64,000 nucleotides of DNA from Heterodera schachtii. Its lineage: Eukaryota > Nematoda > Chromadorea > Rhabditida > Heteroderidae. The stretch lies in contig SIJG01000050.1 of assembly GCA_023374025.1 (NCBI GenBank), forward strand, positions 511,719-575,718, in the 5' to 3' direction. Positions 10,097 through 20,640 of this stretch are shown here, in pieces (position 1 is the stretch's first letter; every line of letters starts with the position of its first letter). Both the position numbers and the translations under genes were made by a program. The notes under the pieces are model-generated. The model was given only the letters and a program-made list of their open reading frames with translations, ran no database searches and was not told where the DNA came from.

Positions 10097-12061
10097 ATGT
10101 CTTCAGAAATTCTGTACGTTTATTATATTTCCTTTTTCCTAACGTTTCGCATTTCTTTTGCACCGCTTTTTTCGGTCGATTTGCTTATTGTTTAAGAAAG
10201 GGGATTTTGCAAAATTTGAATTAGTATTTATTAATTGTAAAACGGCAAATTGTGCTAGACGGTAAGGAAATTTTTATAAATTTAAGATTTTTAATTTACC
10301 CAATTTTTTTTCCATGTTTCAGTTGGATGTGCGGCGACGTTTGGATGGACATTCTCCCATCTTTTGAACGTGTTGAACTTGGTCTCAAAATGGCATTGCT
10401 TTCCGACCGTTTCGACATTTTGGTGGACAAACATTTCGAAGAAAAAAAAGAATTGACAATTTGGAGTGTAATCGAAATCAGCAAAGACGAAGGACCAAAA
10501 GCGACACTGTCTGTATGGATCGATGGCAAATTTATGGAATTTCCATTGCCGGATCGTCCGTTGCCCAAAAGAATTTGCTTTAAGGACCTTCAGATTGAGT
10601 AATTTCAAACTTTTTTGTATATTAAAGCATTTGTATGTTTCTTCAGTTACATTGACCACTCCGTCATTGAATTTCTCCGTGCCAACAAGCAAATTTGGGA
10701 CAGAAATGGCACCAAATTGGAGTTGTCTATTGATGATGATGACCAACCGATTTGGGATATTTTTGTCCGAGAAATTTGGCCAATTGTTGCGACAAAAATT
10801 CGCCATTTGAGATTTGCCGGTCCTATCCATTTGGACAATTTGCGCCGTCTGATTTCACCAGCAATTCTCACCGATCTTGATCAATTGAATTCAATCGATT
10901 CTGATGGTCTTTTACCCGATTGGATTGCTGATGATGGACCGAATGCAACTGCTCGCCAAGCGTTGTCCAAATGGTTACACACGCCGAGCAAAGACGGGCA
11001 GCCGAAGCGATTGCATTGCGTTGATTATTTTGATGGATCAAATCTTGAATGGGTCAACAATTTGAAGGAGGTGGACGGCCATAATTGACTGATTGATTGC
11101 CTTTGATTTGCGTTTTCTTTTTGTTTAGGCATTTCCCCGTGCCATTTCTTCCGTCAGTTACATTATTCGAATTGATAATGTGAGAACAATGCCAACTGAG
11201 CCATTTGAATTGGAGAACGGACGGACCAGAGAAAAGCTTACGTTGGAGAAAGTGTCACGTTATGATGATATTGTTAATTGGCTGTTGAAGCGTTGTCCAA
11301 TTATTGTTGGGAAGACGGAAGCAACGGTTCAGTGGGAAAATGACAAAAATTTGGACGCCAATTTGAACAATGTCCAATTTAATTTGTGGCCTGGCAATCA
11401 TAGCATTGGGTAAGAGCAGCAACAAGGGAATTTGATTTTGTTGGAAAATAAACACTAGAGATCGACATTTTGAAAAAAGCCTGTACCTGTACCTGTACCT
11501 GTATTTCCAAATTGGCCTGTACCTGTATTTCCTGTACAAAAGTACAGGAAAATACAGGTACAGGAAAAATACAGGCCCCTCGAGGCCTGGATCCAGGCCT
11601 GTACCTGTATTTTTTGGAACTTGTTTTAAAAAAGAAACAAAGGTTTGAAAAAATCAAAAATTGCTTAGGAACTTCTTAAAATATCTAATTTACAATAATA
11701 ATGTCTCTTTAAATATATTTGATCATTTTAGAAAAATTGAAAAAAACATCGGTCACTTGAAATAATAAATTCTAAAATTTTGTACAGGAAAATCCAGGTT
11801 TTTTCGCATTTAGCCTGTACCTGTACCTGTACTAAATTCCAAAAATGGCCTGTACCTGTATTTTCTGTACAAAAGTACAGGAAAATACAGGTACAGGAAA
11901 AATACAGGTTGCCGAAAAATGGCCTGTACCTGTACCTGGATCCAGGAAAAATACAGGCCTGGATCCAGGTACAGGTCGATCTCTAATAAACACTTAATTT
12001 TAGGCCATTGTCTCCATCAACGGAAGAAAAAGCGGATCAAAGCAACAAAAATGTCGTTTGA
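10097..12061 (+). CDS. F-box-like protein, subfamily A (A2), with MITE in last intron
   Basis: Proposed exons: 10097-10113 (MSSEI plus two bases), 10323-10598, 10647-11070, 11129-11409 and 12004-12061; total 352 codons. The usual MNR micro-exon is not usable: at about 10253 the leader reads GTGCTAGACGGTAAGG, with the ATG deleted. The upstream exon ending CT/GTACG has exactly the phase needed, so the predicted start is MSSEILWMCGDVWMDI. The core, middle and C-terminal exons are intact ([43 protein letters not shown] tail). The last intron is enlarged by a complete 530-bp MITE. The alternative is that the gene lost its start; use of the MSSEI exon needs transcript support. Confidence 0.65.
11456..11985. 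mobile_element. Complete hAT-like MITE, CTGTACCTGTA words, in A2 intron
   Basis: The 11-bp terminal inverted repeat TAGAGATCGAC / GTCGATCTCTA is flanked by an exact 8-bp target duplication ATAAACAC (11448-11455 and 11986-11993). Both ends consist of CCTGTACCTGTA / TACAGGTACAGG words and GGATCCAGG; the middle is AT-rich and non-coding. Terminus and duplication length fit the hAT superfamily. The neighbouring intron acceptor TTTTAG is preserved outside the element. Confidence 0.85.
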
Positions 12062-12516
12062 GTGCGCGGAAGTGAATTAATTATATTTGAGAAATGGTCG
12101 ACGATCTCACAAATTTCAAATAGATTTGATGCTTATTCTCTCTCAGAAATGCTTTTGTTGATTCTTACACATTTATTTGTATGATTGCTTTAGAATTTTT
12201 GTTCAATATATGTATTTGTGAAATGGCCGATCATTTTTGAGTTGGTGAATTGGAATTTTGATAAATGTTTATCGGAGGCCCCAAAACTCTAAATTGCTCA
12301 AAACCATTTTATTGGTTTTCTTAGTCGGGGATTCGATATTGGCCGGAATAGAGAATGCCTGAAACACGATCAGAATGGTTACGCGTTGTATGCATTAAAA
12401 TTACTTTTTACGCCAAATTTTTCGAAAAATGCAAAACATTTACACAAATTTACTAAAGATGCCTGCGGCGTGCTGACTACGAAGTTCATTAAATTCTGCT
12501 TATGAATCGGTAAAAT
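12062..12516. other. A2 3' region
   Basis: The first 400 bases parallel the 3' region of A1 (TTTATCGGAGGCC, ATTCGATATTGGCCGGAATAG). No gene is seen. Confidence 0.35.
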
Positions 12517-12873
12517 TAGAACTGAGCGGGAACGGGAATTTTGACAAAAACCGGGACCAGAAAAGTCGGGACCGGAACCAAGTTTTTCGACCAGGACCGC
12601 AAGAAAAACCGGGACCAACCGGAATTTTCCCAAGAGAAAAATTTTTTGAAAAAAATTTGAAAATTTGAGTGCACTTTGTTACGAAAATTTACCCCTAAAT
12701 CTTTTTAATTTCGTTTCGGAGAGAAATTCTAAAAAAATTTTGAGTGAGATTTGTTTTTCTCAAAACTTCTCTTTTCTCACCCAAACCCCCATTCTTACCA
12801 GTGCTTATTTAGTCCCGCCGGGATCGGGACTGGGCAAAACCGGGAATTCCCGTCCCGGTCCCGCTCAGCTCTA
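12517..12873. mobile_element. hAT-like MITE, GGGACCGG words
   Basis: The ends are TAGAACTGAGCGGGAACGGG and CCCGGTCCCGCTCAGCTCTA, giving a mostly matching inverted repeat. Both subterminal regions carry AACCGGGACC / GGTCCCGG words. Flanks GGTAAAAT and CTCAAAAT agree at five of eight bases, so the target duplication is degenerate or absent. Confidence 0.6.
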
Positions 12874-13288
12874 CTCAAAATTCTTTTTTTGGAATTTTTC
12901 AAAAAGATTTGAATTTAGTTATTTTATGAATATTATGGCATTATGTCATTTTTAATTGGCAACATTTTGCCAATATTTTACATTTTCAGAAAGATTTTTT
13001 TTCCGTTTCACACCAAACAAAATTTCTTAAAAAATGTTTTTTCTCTTTTTCTTTTTTAATGACAAAATAGATTTTCTGTGTTTTATTAACATAATGAAAT
13101 AGAAATGAATGCTTTCTATTGCATTTGTTAAGTGAAAAAGTTTTTGTTATTAGTAAATATGTATTTGGCAATGAATGGTCTTAATTTTTTTGTAAAAAAG
13201 AAAAATTGTTTTTAAAGTTTTTTTAGTTTAGTTACATCATTTTTCGCAGTCACAACTACGACAAAATTGTGCTGTTAATTGCCGCCAA
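12874..13288. other. AT-rich spacer before A3
   Basis: Low-complexity AT-rich DNA. The conserved leader start (AAATTGTGCTGTTAATTG) is recognisable at 13265-13282. No gene is seen. Confidence 0.35.
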
Positions 13289-15223
13289 ATGAACCGACGT
13301 TTAAAGAAAAAAATGTGAGGAATTTTAAAATGAAATGTTTTCGGCACTTTTGCAGTTTAATGGGCCCTTACGAAAAACCACAGGGGTGGAGAGGTGATTT
13401 TGAGATAAAATTATTGGCAAAAACCCAAATCGTACTGTGAAAAACAGAAATTCATAACAAATCGCAGTACGAGTTGGGTTCATACATGTACAAGGGGTGC
13501 GCCAGTCAGACTCCCATACGTCGGACGTTTGGCGCAGGGGGGGTGCGCCAGGACCAATTTTTCGTACGTCGGCCCCCGATTTTCCCCGGCGACGACCTTT
13601 TTTTTTTTTTTTTTTTTTTTTGCTATTCAAATTACCTTTTTTTTTGCGGCGCGTTTTTTTCCAAAAAACTTTTGCAGAAGGGGTGGGGCGGTCCGGCGGT
13701 GCCGATAGGCGCCGCCGGGAAAATTTTTTTGAGTTTTGTATGCGTTTTGCTAAGGAAATTGTTCGAATTTTAATTTTTTCCCCTCTTCGGTACGACCCAC
13801 CCCACGACGACCCCCCCCTCCTTTACAGCCGCCCCCCTTACGACGCACGTGGAGGGGGGGGGGGGGGGGTGCGCCGGCGCACCCCTTGTACATGTATGGT
13901 TGGGTTTCGGACTTTTGTTTGTAATTTTACAAAATTTTGTTCTTAAATTTTGCTTTTCATTGGACCTATTAAACTACAAAAAGTGCCAATTTCTCATTTA
14001 ACTAATTTTTACTCATTCATTTCAGTTGGATTTGTAGCGACGTTTGGATGGACATTCTCCCATCTTTTGAACGTGTTGAACTTGGTCTCAAAATGGCATT
14101 GCTTTCCAACCGTTTCGATGTTTTGGTGGACGCACATTTTGATGGCAAAAGCGAATTGACAATTTGGAGAGAAATAACAATTCGCAAGGGCGTAGGACCA
14201 ACACTGAAATTATCTGTTTTGATCGATGGCACATTTGTGGCATTTCCATTGCCGGATCGTCCGCTGCCCAACAAAATCCGCTTTAAGAACCTTCTGATTG
14301 AGTAATTCAAACTTTTTTATGTGTGTAGCGTTTTTTTTCTTCAGCTACATTGACCACTCCGTCATTGAATTTCTCCGTGCCAACAAGCAAATTTGGGACA
14401 GAAATGGCACCAAATTGGAGTTGTCTATTGATGATGATGACCAACCGATTTGGGATGTTTTGGCCAGTGAAATTTGGCCAGTTTTTGCTTCTAACATTCG
14501 CCATTTGTCTTTCTTCGATGCCGATGATTTTGACAATTTGCGTCGCCGCACATCGCCAACAATTCTCACTGATCTTGATCAATTGAATACGATCAATTCT
14601 GATGTTCTGTTCCCCGATGCAATTGCTGACGATGGGCCAAATGCAACTGTTGGCCAAGCGTTGTCCAAATGGTTGCACACACCGAGCAAAGATGGCCAAC
14701 CGAAGCGATTGCGTTGCTGGAGTCGTAATGAATCAGGAACAAAGGAATGGATCAACAACTTCAAAGAGGTGTGATCTTCCGTCATATTTTTGTAAAATTG
14801 TTTTTGTTTTACTAATTTTGTTTAGGCATTTCTCCGTGCCACCACTTCTGTCAGTTACCATATTCAACTTATTTTTTATACGATACCAACGCCAAATGAA
14901 CCATTTGAATTGGTGAATGAACGGACCAATGAGAAGCTGATACTGTGGAAAAAATCCGAGTGTAATTGGCTGTTGAAACGATGTCCAATAATTGTCGGGG
15001 AGACGGCGACAATTCAATGGAAAGACGAAAATTGGGACGCAAATTTGAACAATGTCAAATTTAATTTGTGGCGTGGCATTAATTGCATCGGGTGAGCAGC
15101 AACAAGCAACGGAATTTGATTTTGTTGAAAAATAATCATACAATTCAAATGGCACTTAATTTTAGACCATTGTCGCCACCAGCGGAAGAAAAAGCGGATG
15201 AAAGCAATCAAAATTATATTTAA
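13289..15223 (+). CDS. F-box-like protein, subfamily A (A3), start damaged
   Basis: Exons 2-5 are intact and in phase: 14026-14301, 14345-14768, 14826-15091 and 15166-15223. The core is WICSDVWMDILPSF with [17 protein letters not shown]; the middle exon is YIDHSVIEFLRANKQIWD with [15 protein letters not shown]; the tail is [14 protein letters not shown]. The micro-exon ATGAACCGACG is at 13289-13299, but it is followed by TTTAAAG instead of GTAAGG, so its donor is lost, and a 418-bp MITE sits in intron 1. With that exon the total would be 345 codons. Without it, the first in-frame ATG is at 14048 inside the F-box-like core. The gene may be silenced or use another start. Confidence 0.55.
13481..13898. 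mobile_element. Complete MITE, CATACATGTACAAGGGGTGC termini
   Basis: The termini CATACATGTACAAGGGGTGC and GCACCCCTTGTACATGTATG are perfect inverted repeats, flanked by an exact 8-bp duplication GTTGGGTT (13473-13480 and 13899-13906). The interior contains poly-T, GC-rich words and, near 13690-13720, the hairpin CCGGCGGTGCC / GATA / GGCGCCGCCGG. It has no coding capacity and lies in intron 1 of A3. An 8-bp duplication is typical of hAT elements. Confidence 0.85.
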
Positions 15224-15435
15224 GAAATGACCGATCTCACTAATTGGAATTTGATTTGATGCTCTCGTTTTATCTCAAAATTTCTCTGTTTCATTTGTTG
15301 GTTCTTTCGTTCGAATTTTACTATTGTTACCCCATTTCCGCTCGTAATTGACATATAAAACTTTTTTTAAAATTACAATCCCAAAATTTTTCGCCTATGG
15401 CGCTTAATGGCACTACCGGACCTCCTAAAAGAAAT
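15224..15435. other. A3 3' region
   Basis: Family 3' UTR, then CGCCTATGGCGCTTAATGGC (15393-15412), a diverged form of the dispersed GC hairpin. No gene is seen. Confidence 0.35.
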
Positions 15436-15490
15436 TAGAGATCGGTATTTTGGAAAAAGCCTGGACCTGGACAAAAATCCAGGGGCAATG
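15436..15490. mobile_element. Left end of a hAT-like MITE, GGACCTGGA words
   Basis: TAGAGATCGGTATTTTGG is followed by GCCTGGACCTGGAC. The terminus nearly equals those at 11456 (TAGAGATCGAC) and 56018 (TAGAGATCGGA inward), but the internal word differs. The rest appears replaced by the fold-back repeat that follows. Confidence 0.55.
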
Positions 15491-15509
15491 GTAAAGACCA
15501 TTGGTCTCG

Positions 15510-16010
15510 AAATTTTTTAATTAATTTTTTCTGAAAATTTTTTAAACAGTTTTCTAGGGGTGTTTTGAGGCGCTGAGCACGAATCCGGCCTCCATTTCGA
15601 ACATTTTTCGAGAATTAAATTTTAAAATTTTTTTAAATTTCTCTTAAACATTGTTTTTAGCAACTTTAGACAAAAACTATTTCAAAACCAAAAAATGGTC
15701 ATTCTCTAAAGATACGAAGAAAAAATGGATTTTGATAATTTTGAATTTTTTGGCTGATCCGGTATTTGAAATTGGTCAAAATGAATGGCAGATTCGTGAT
15801 CAGCAACCCCGAAAACACTAAGAACCATGTTTTAAGAGAAACTTAAAAAAATTTTAAAAATTAATTCTCAAAAAATGTTCGAGTTTGGGTTAGGGATTCG
15901 GAATTGGTCAAAATGGAGGCCGGATTCGTTCTCAGTGCCTCAAAACACCCCTAGAAAACTGTTTAAAAAATTTTCAGAAAAAAAAATTAATTAAAAAAGA
16001 AAAATTATTT
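15510..16010. repeat. Fold-back inverted repeat (GAATCCGGCCTCCATTTCG family)
   Basis: The left arm (about 15510-15645) and right arm (about 15840-16005) are inverted copies, sharing TTTAAACAGTTTTCTAGGGG, GGCGCTGAGCACGAATCCGG and CGAACATTTTTCGAGAATTA with few mismatches. The centre again contains GATCAGCAACCCCGAAAACAC, so the structure is nested. It is related to the fold-back units at 33363-33737, 37379-37700 and 52686-53008. Confidence 0.65.
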
Positions 16011-16664
16011 AAAATGTCGTTTGAGTGCTTTTTATAGTGCGGTCAATTGAGTCCCAGCTGAGTTTGGCACTCAATTTCGGCACTTTTTCAACCTGAAAAA
16101 GGGCAAGCGCGCTTATAATTCTATTGTTCCTACCCATTTATAGCCTTTTTACATCGATCCTGACCGTTTTTGAGCAATTTTGAGTTTGGGCCCTATGACC
16201 GATATTTACCGTGTCGACATTCAGATGCAGATGTAGAACCGATTTGGGATCTTTTGGCCACTGAAATTTGGCCCGTTTTTGCGACCAACATTCGCCATTT
16301 GAGCCTTACCCGTCATGACCACTTGGACAATTTGCGTCGCCGCACTTCGCCGACAATTCTCACCGATCTTGATCAATTGAATTTAATCGAATCTCTGTTG
16401 CCCGATGTGATCTCTAATGATGGGCCAAATGCAACTGCTGGCCAAGCGCTGTCCAAATGGTTACACACGCCGACAAAAAATGGCCAACCGAAGCAATTGC
16501 GTTGCTGGAGTCGTAATGAATCAGGAACAAAGGAATGGATCAACAACTTCAAAGAGGTGGCCCGCTGTATTCCATATATATATTTTTAATTTTGTTTAGA
16601 CATTTCTCCGTGCCACCACTTCGTCCTCCAACATTATTCAAATTGTTTTTTTATACACGGCGAG

Positions 16665-17327
16665 TCAATTTTGGGCTCCAAGTACAAATAAGTTTATTAT
16701 TTATTTAATAATCAGAACGCCAAAACTTTGCAAAACTTTAAATTTTCTTGGGATTTTCCCTTGTAAAAATGGAAGAGCCGATCTCGAGTTAAAAACTAGA
16801 CAGCTAAAAAATAAACTGTGATTTGATAGAGGGGGTCAAAATATGGACCTATGCAAAATTTCAAAAAAAGTTACCCACAGGAAAAAAATTTTTCCCAGAG
16901 TAAAGTTTTTTCTTTTTCTCTCATTTTGGATACTATTTCCATGTCTCTAACATATAAAATAACACATGAATCATTTATTTGTCAATAAAGAATTTTTTTT
17001 TAACTTATTGACTAACTTAGAAATATTCTTCAGAATTTTCCCTTCAAAATGAGCATAAAATGATTTTATTTGGTCTATAAATGACAGAGTTATAAGCTAA
17101 AAAAATTTCTAAAAATCAAGGGTAAAATATAGTGTTTACCTTTTACTGTTTGTATTTGTTCTTTTGGCGTTCTGTTTTTATTATTATTTTATTCATTTGC
17201 TTTAAAAAATTGAAATTTATACACAAACACAATGAGGATTTGAACCTGAGACCCCCTTTTTGATGACTAACTCACAGACCACTAAGACGAAAAACCCAAC
17301 TTAATTGTACTTGGAGCCCAAAATTGA
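16665..17327. mobile_element. Inserted element with 23-bp inverted ends and tRNA-like part
   Basis: TCAATTTTGGGCTCCAAGTA at the left is matched by TACTTGGAGCCCAAAATTGA at the right, interrupting exon 4 of A4. No clear target duplication is visible. Near the right end the minus strand has tRNA-like promoter boxes. There is no coding capacity. Confidence 0.65.
17230..17295 (-). other. tRNA-derived (SINE-like) segment
   Basis: Minus strand: TCTTAGTGGTC (A-box-like, about 17277-17287) and a perfect B-box GGTTCAAATCC (17236-17246) about 40 bases apart, as in a tRNA gene. Acceptor and T stems do not pair well, so it is not called as a functional tRNA. It may be a pol III promoter of a SINE-like sequence. 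Confidence 0.45.
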
Positions 17328-17701
17328 TGTATATGACAACAAAGCTAACTGAACCATATGAAGTGGTGAATGAACGGACCGCTAACTGAACCATATGAAG
17401 TGGTGAACGAAGGGACGAATGAGAAGTTGATAATGTGGGAAGAACCAGGGTGTATTTGGCTGTTGAAACGTGTCCAATAATTGTTGGGGAGACGGCGAAG
17501 GTTCAGCTGAAGACAGACGAAAATTGGGACAACAATTTGAACACTGTCAAATTTAATTTGTGGGGCGGCAGCACTAATTGCATCGGGTTAGAGCAGCAAC
17601 TGAATTTGATTTTGTCGGAAAATAATTCATCCAATTCAAATGGCACTTAATTTTAGGCCATTGTCGCCACCAGCGGAAGACAAAGAAAAAGCGGACGAAT
17701 G

Positions 17702-18107
17702 AAAGCAATGAAAATTAAATTATATTTGAGAAATGGTCGACCAATTGGAATTTGATTTGTTTGCTCTCATTTTCTTTTTTTTTTGCAAAGGTCACTTATT
17801 TTGAATACAACAATTTTCTGAAAAATTTAGTTAATTCATTAAACAAAATTACAATCCCAAAATGTTTCCCCTCTGGCGCTTAACGGCGCACTACCGGCCC
17901 TCCTAAAAAACTAAAAAAAATAAAATAGATCTTTGTTTAAAACATGAAATTTTCTGCTTTTTCTCAAAAACAATCTAAGATAACACATCCAATCTAAAAT
18001 TAATATTAAGAGGTCTAATCCTTTTTTTTCATTTAGGCGCTTTTGAGCCAAATTTTTGGGTAAAATAATATGTTAAAATTTAAAAGCAAAAAATTCCTTT
18101 TAACACA
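17702..18107. other. Spacer with family 3' UTR
   Basis: Matches 62040-62350 closely (GAAAAATTTAGTTAATT, GGCGCTTAACGGCGCACTAC), so this downstream block is shared between A4 and A13. No gene is seen. Confidence 0.4.
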
Positions 18108-18281
18108 TACCGTATTTGCTCTAATTATTCCTCATGGGGGATTATTTTTCAACATCCTCGTAGACTGGGTGATAATTGGAGATTTGGGGGATTAAGATAG
18201 AGGGATTATTTTTCAAACGTCTCCTTAATTGGAGATTGGGGGATTAATGGAGACTGGGGGATAATTAGAGCAAATACGGTA
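18108..18281. mobile_element. 174-bp MITE with TA ends
   Basis: The termini TACCGTATTTGCTCTAATTA and TAATTAGAGCAAATACGGTA form a perfect inverted repeat starting and ending in TA. The interior repeats GGGGGATTA and GGAGATTGG words. Size and TA flanks suggest a Tc1/mariner-type miniature element; no transposase is present. Confidence 0.65.
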
Positions 18282-18875
18282 TTTCTTCAATTTGATTTTA
18301 TTTATTTGTGTCAACATTGTAAGCGACGGCTTTCTGCTTGTGGAAAAGCCCGGCTAAAGCCTATCTCTCTGTCTGACGGTTTAAATTGACCGTTTTCCTA
18401 GCATTTTTTTATGTTTTCGTGAGAATTTTTGAAAAGTCTCAGAGTTTTCGGACTCGGGTTAAGTTTTTCCACTATAACTTTCATGAATCTGACATTCATT
18501 TGGACCCGGACCCGAATTCGAACAAAAAGTCGAAAACCCAAAAGCGGTACAGAATGACCATTCTTTGATATTCCAAAGGTTTGTGACCAAATTTAGCATG
18601 TTTTAATCGATTTAGGAACAAAAGTGAGAATTTTGAAAATTTTGAGTTTTCGACTTTTTGTTTGAATTCGGGTCCGGGATTCGAAATTGGTCTAAATGAA
18701 TGTCATCGTGATCAGCGACCCAGAAAACCCCCATAAACATGTTTCCAAAACTTTTCAGAACAAAAAAAAATTCTTCAAAAAAGGGCGGGCACCATCTATA
18801 GTATTACTTACCCTTTTTGCTTTTTGCTAAGGCTAATAGAGCATGTTAATAGCTTTCGAATGATCGTTAATTGCT
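18282..18875. repeat. Diverged fold-back repeat
   Basis: The left arm (about 18440-18525) and right arm (about 18640-18760) share CCCGAATTCGAACAAAAAGT and its inverse and GACATTCATTT/AAATGAATGTC, with ~110 bases between. It is the same family as 33363-33737 but more diverged. No gene is seen. Confidence 0.5.
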
Positions 18876-18876
18876 A

Positions 18877-18898
18877 CGCTGATATTTTAGTATAAAAA
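18877..18898 (+). promoter_or_regulatory. Core promoter block upstream of A5
   Basis: CTACGCTGATATTTTAG is followed by TATAAAAATGCC; the TATA box is at 18891-18898. It is the third copy of the family promoter. A remnant of the MSSEIL exon (ATGTCTTCAAGAATTTC, 18969) follows but has lost its GTACG donor, so A5 likely uses the MNR micro-exon. Confidence 0.55.
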
Positions 18899-19205
18899 TG
18901 CCTTTTTTTTCTTCTCCGCCTCATTCCATTCATTCATTCGTCACATTTCTGGTCATTTTGTTGCTACAAATGTCTTCAAGAATTTCTAAAAAGGGATGAG
19001 AAGCTTTGATATAAAAGATATACCTATTTAAACAAAAAAAGTTTCAGAATTAAAATGCCATTTTACGTCTCTTTTTTACATTTTTTGTTGTCGCTTGATT
19101 TTCTTATTGTTTAGGAAAGATTTTTCAAACAATTATCTATTTATTCTGCTGATTGTGTCACCAATTAATCGTAAAACGGCAAAAGTGTGCTAATTTCAGC
19201 AAAAA

Positions 19206-20477
19206 ATGAACAGACGGTAAGGAAATTTTTAAAAATTTAAAAATTTTCCATTAATTTTTCCCGCATTTCAGTTGGATTTGTGCGGATGTTTGGATGGACA
19301 TTCTCCCATCTTTTGAACGTGTTGAACTTGGTCTCACAATGGCATTACTTTCTGACCGTTTCGATGCTTTGGTTGACGCGCATTTCGGTGGAAAAAGCGA
19401 ATTGACAATTTGGAGAGATGTCGAAATTCGCAAGGACAAAGGACCAGAACCGACACTGTCTGTTCTGATTGATGACGATGACAATTTGGTGGATTTTCCT
19501 TTGCCGGACCATCCGTTGCCAAACAAAATTCGTTTTTGTTTCCTTCAGATTGAGTAATTTTAAATTTTTTGTTTGTAGCATTTTTTTATTTCTTCAGCTA
19601 CATTGACCATTCCGTCATTGAATTTCTCCGTTCCAACAAGCAAATTTGGGACAGAACTGGCACCAAATTGGAATTGTTTGTGCGTTCAGACGAAACCGAG
19701 GATGACCAGCGAATTTGGGATATTTTTGTCCGTCAGATTTGGCCCCTTTTTGTGACAAACATTCGTCATTTGCGCATTGACGATGGCGATGATTTGGACA
19801 AATTGCGTCGTCACACTTCGCCAACAATTCTCACTGATCTTTGTCAATTGAATTCAATCGATACTGATATTCTGTTGGCCGATGCGATTGGTGATGATGG
19901 GCCAAATGCTTCTGTCGGCCAAGTGTTGACCAAATGGGTGCACACGCCGACAAAAAATGGTCAACCGAAGCGATTGCTTTGTGCGGATTATGACGAAGAA
20001 GTCAACTTAGATTGGGTCAACAGTTTCAAGGAGGTGTGTGTTTGGTCACAATTTTCAAAAACTTTTTTGTTTAGGCATTTGCCTGTGCCACCAATTCTTC
20101 TGTCAGCTACAAAATTGAGTTTGCATTGTGTAAAACATCAATTGAGCCATTTGAATCGATGAACGAACGAACCAAGGAAAAGCTGACATTGGAGAAAGTG
20201 TCACGTTATGGTGTTGGTGGTCATTGGCTGTTGAAGCGATGCCCAATTAGTGAAAAGGCGGCGGCGATTAAATGGGAAAACGACGAATATTGGGACGACA
20301 ATTTGAACGAAGTCACATTTAATTTGTGGAATGGCATCAATAAATCCATTGGGTGAGCAGCGACAGCAATTTTTGATTTTGTCGAAAAAAAAAAAAATTA
20401 ATTTTAGGCCATTGTCGCCACCAGCAGCGGAAGAAGAGAAAAAAGAAGCGGATGAAAGCAACAAAAATTTCGTCTGA
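19206..20477 (+). CDS. F-box-like protein, subfamily A (A5)
   Basis: Exons: 19206-19216, 19272-19553, 19598-20033, 20075-20352 and 20408-20477; the frame closes to 359 codons (358 aa). It starts MNRRWICADVWMDILPSF; the core continues [20 protein letters not shown]. The middle exon has YIDHSVIEFLRSNKQIWD and KWVHTPTKNGQPKRL. The C-terminal exon has NERTKEKLTLEKVSRYGVGG and KRCPISEKAAAIKWEND, and the tail is PLSPPAAEEEKKEADES. The spliced-leader-like acceptor GCTAATTTCAG sits just before the ATG. All sites are canonical, so this is one of the best intact members. Confidence 0.78.
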
Positions 20478-20640
20478 AATGTACGGAAATGCATAATTAA
20501 TTAATTAATTGTATTTGAGAAATGATCGATCTCAATTGTTGTGCTTATTTTCTCAGAAATGCTTTTGTTAATTCTTTCGTTCTATAATATTACATATTTA
20601 TTTTCTTTGTTTGTTGTGCATCATTAGTATCAATTAAAAC
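20478..20640. other. A5 3' region
   Basis: Nearly identical to the A7 3' region (25800-25930), including CATAATTAATTAATTAATTG and TTCTATAATATTACATATTT, showing recent exchange between the A5 and A7 ends. Confidence 0.45.

Larger units (their letters stand above)
16170..17701 (+). pseudogene. Broken subfamily A gene (A4) with inserted repeat
   Basis: Exon 3 is intact only from about 16222 (VEPIWDLLATEIWPVFATNI ... KWLHTPTKNGQPKQL) to its donor at 16557. Exons 1-2 are absent. Exon 4 starts at about 16601 and is interrupted at 16665-17327 by a 663-bp element. It resumes at 17336 with a roughly 40-bp direct duplication (GCTAACTGAACCATATGAAG twice, about 17343 and 17381). The end-of-exon donor is GTTAG instead of GTGAG, and CGTGTCC lacks bases relative to CGATGTCC. 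The tail exon (17657-17701) remains. Multiple independent lesions make it a pseudogene. Confidence 0.8.

Noticed and set aside
11470..11679. Cysteine/threonine repeat peptides (CTCTCTC-like)
   Set aside because: Translation of the CTGTACCTGTA words of the intronic MITE.
13481..13898. Long open frames over the GC-rich element (up to 149 residues)
   Set aside because: They consist of translated poly-T, poly-G and inverted ends of a MITE; no start context, splice sites or domain.
17230..17295. Functional tRNA gene on the minus strand
   Set aside because: B box is perfect, but the acceptor, T and anticodon stems do not form; treated as tRNA-derived sequence.
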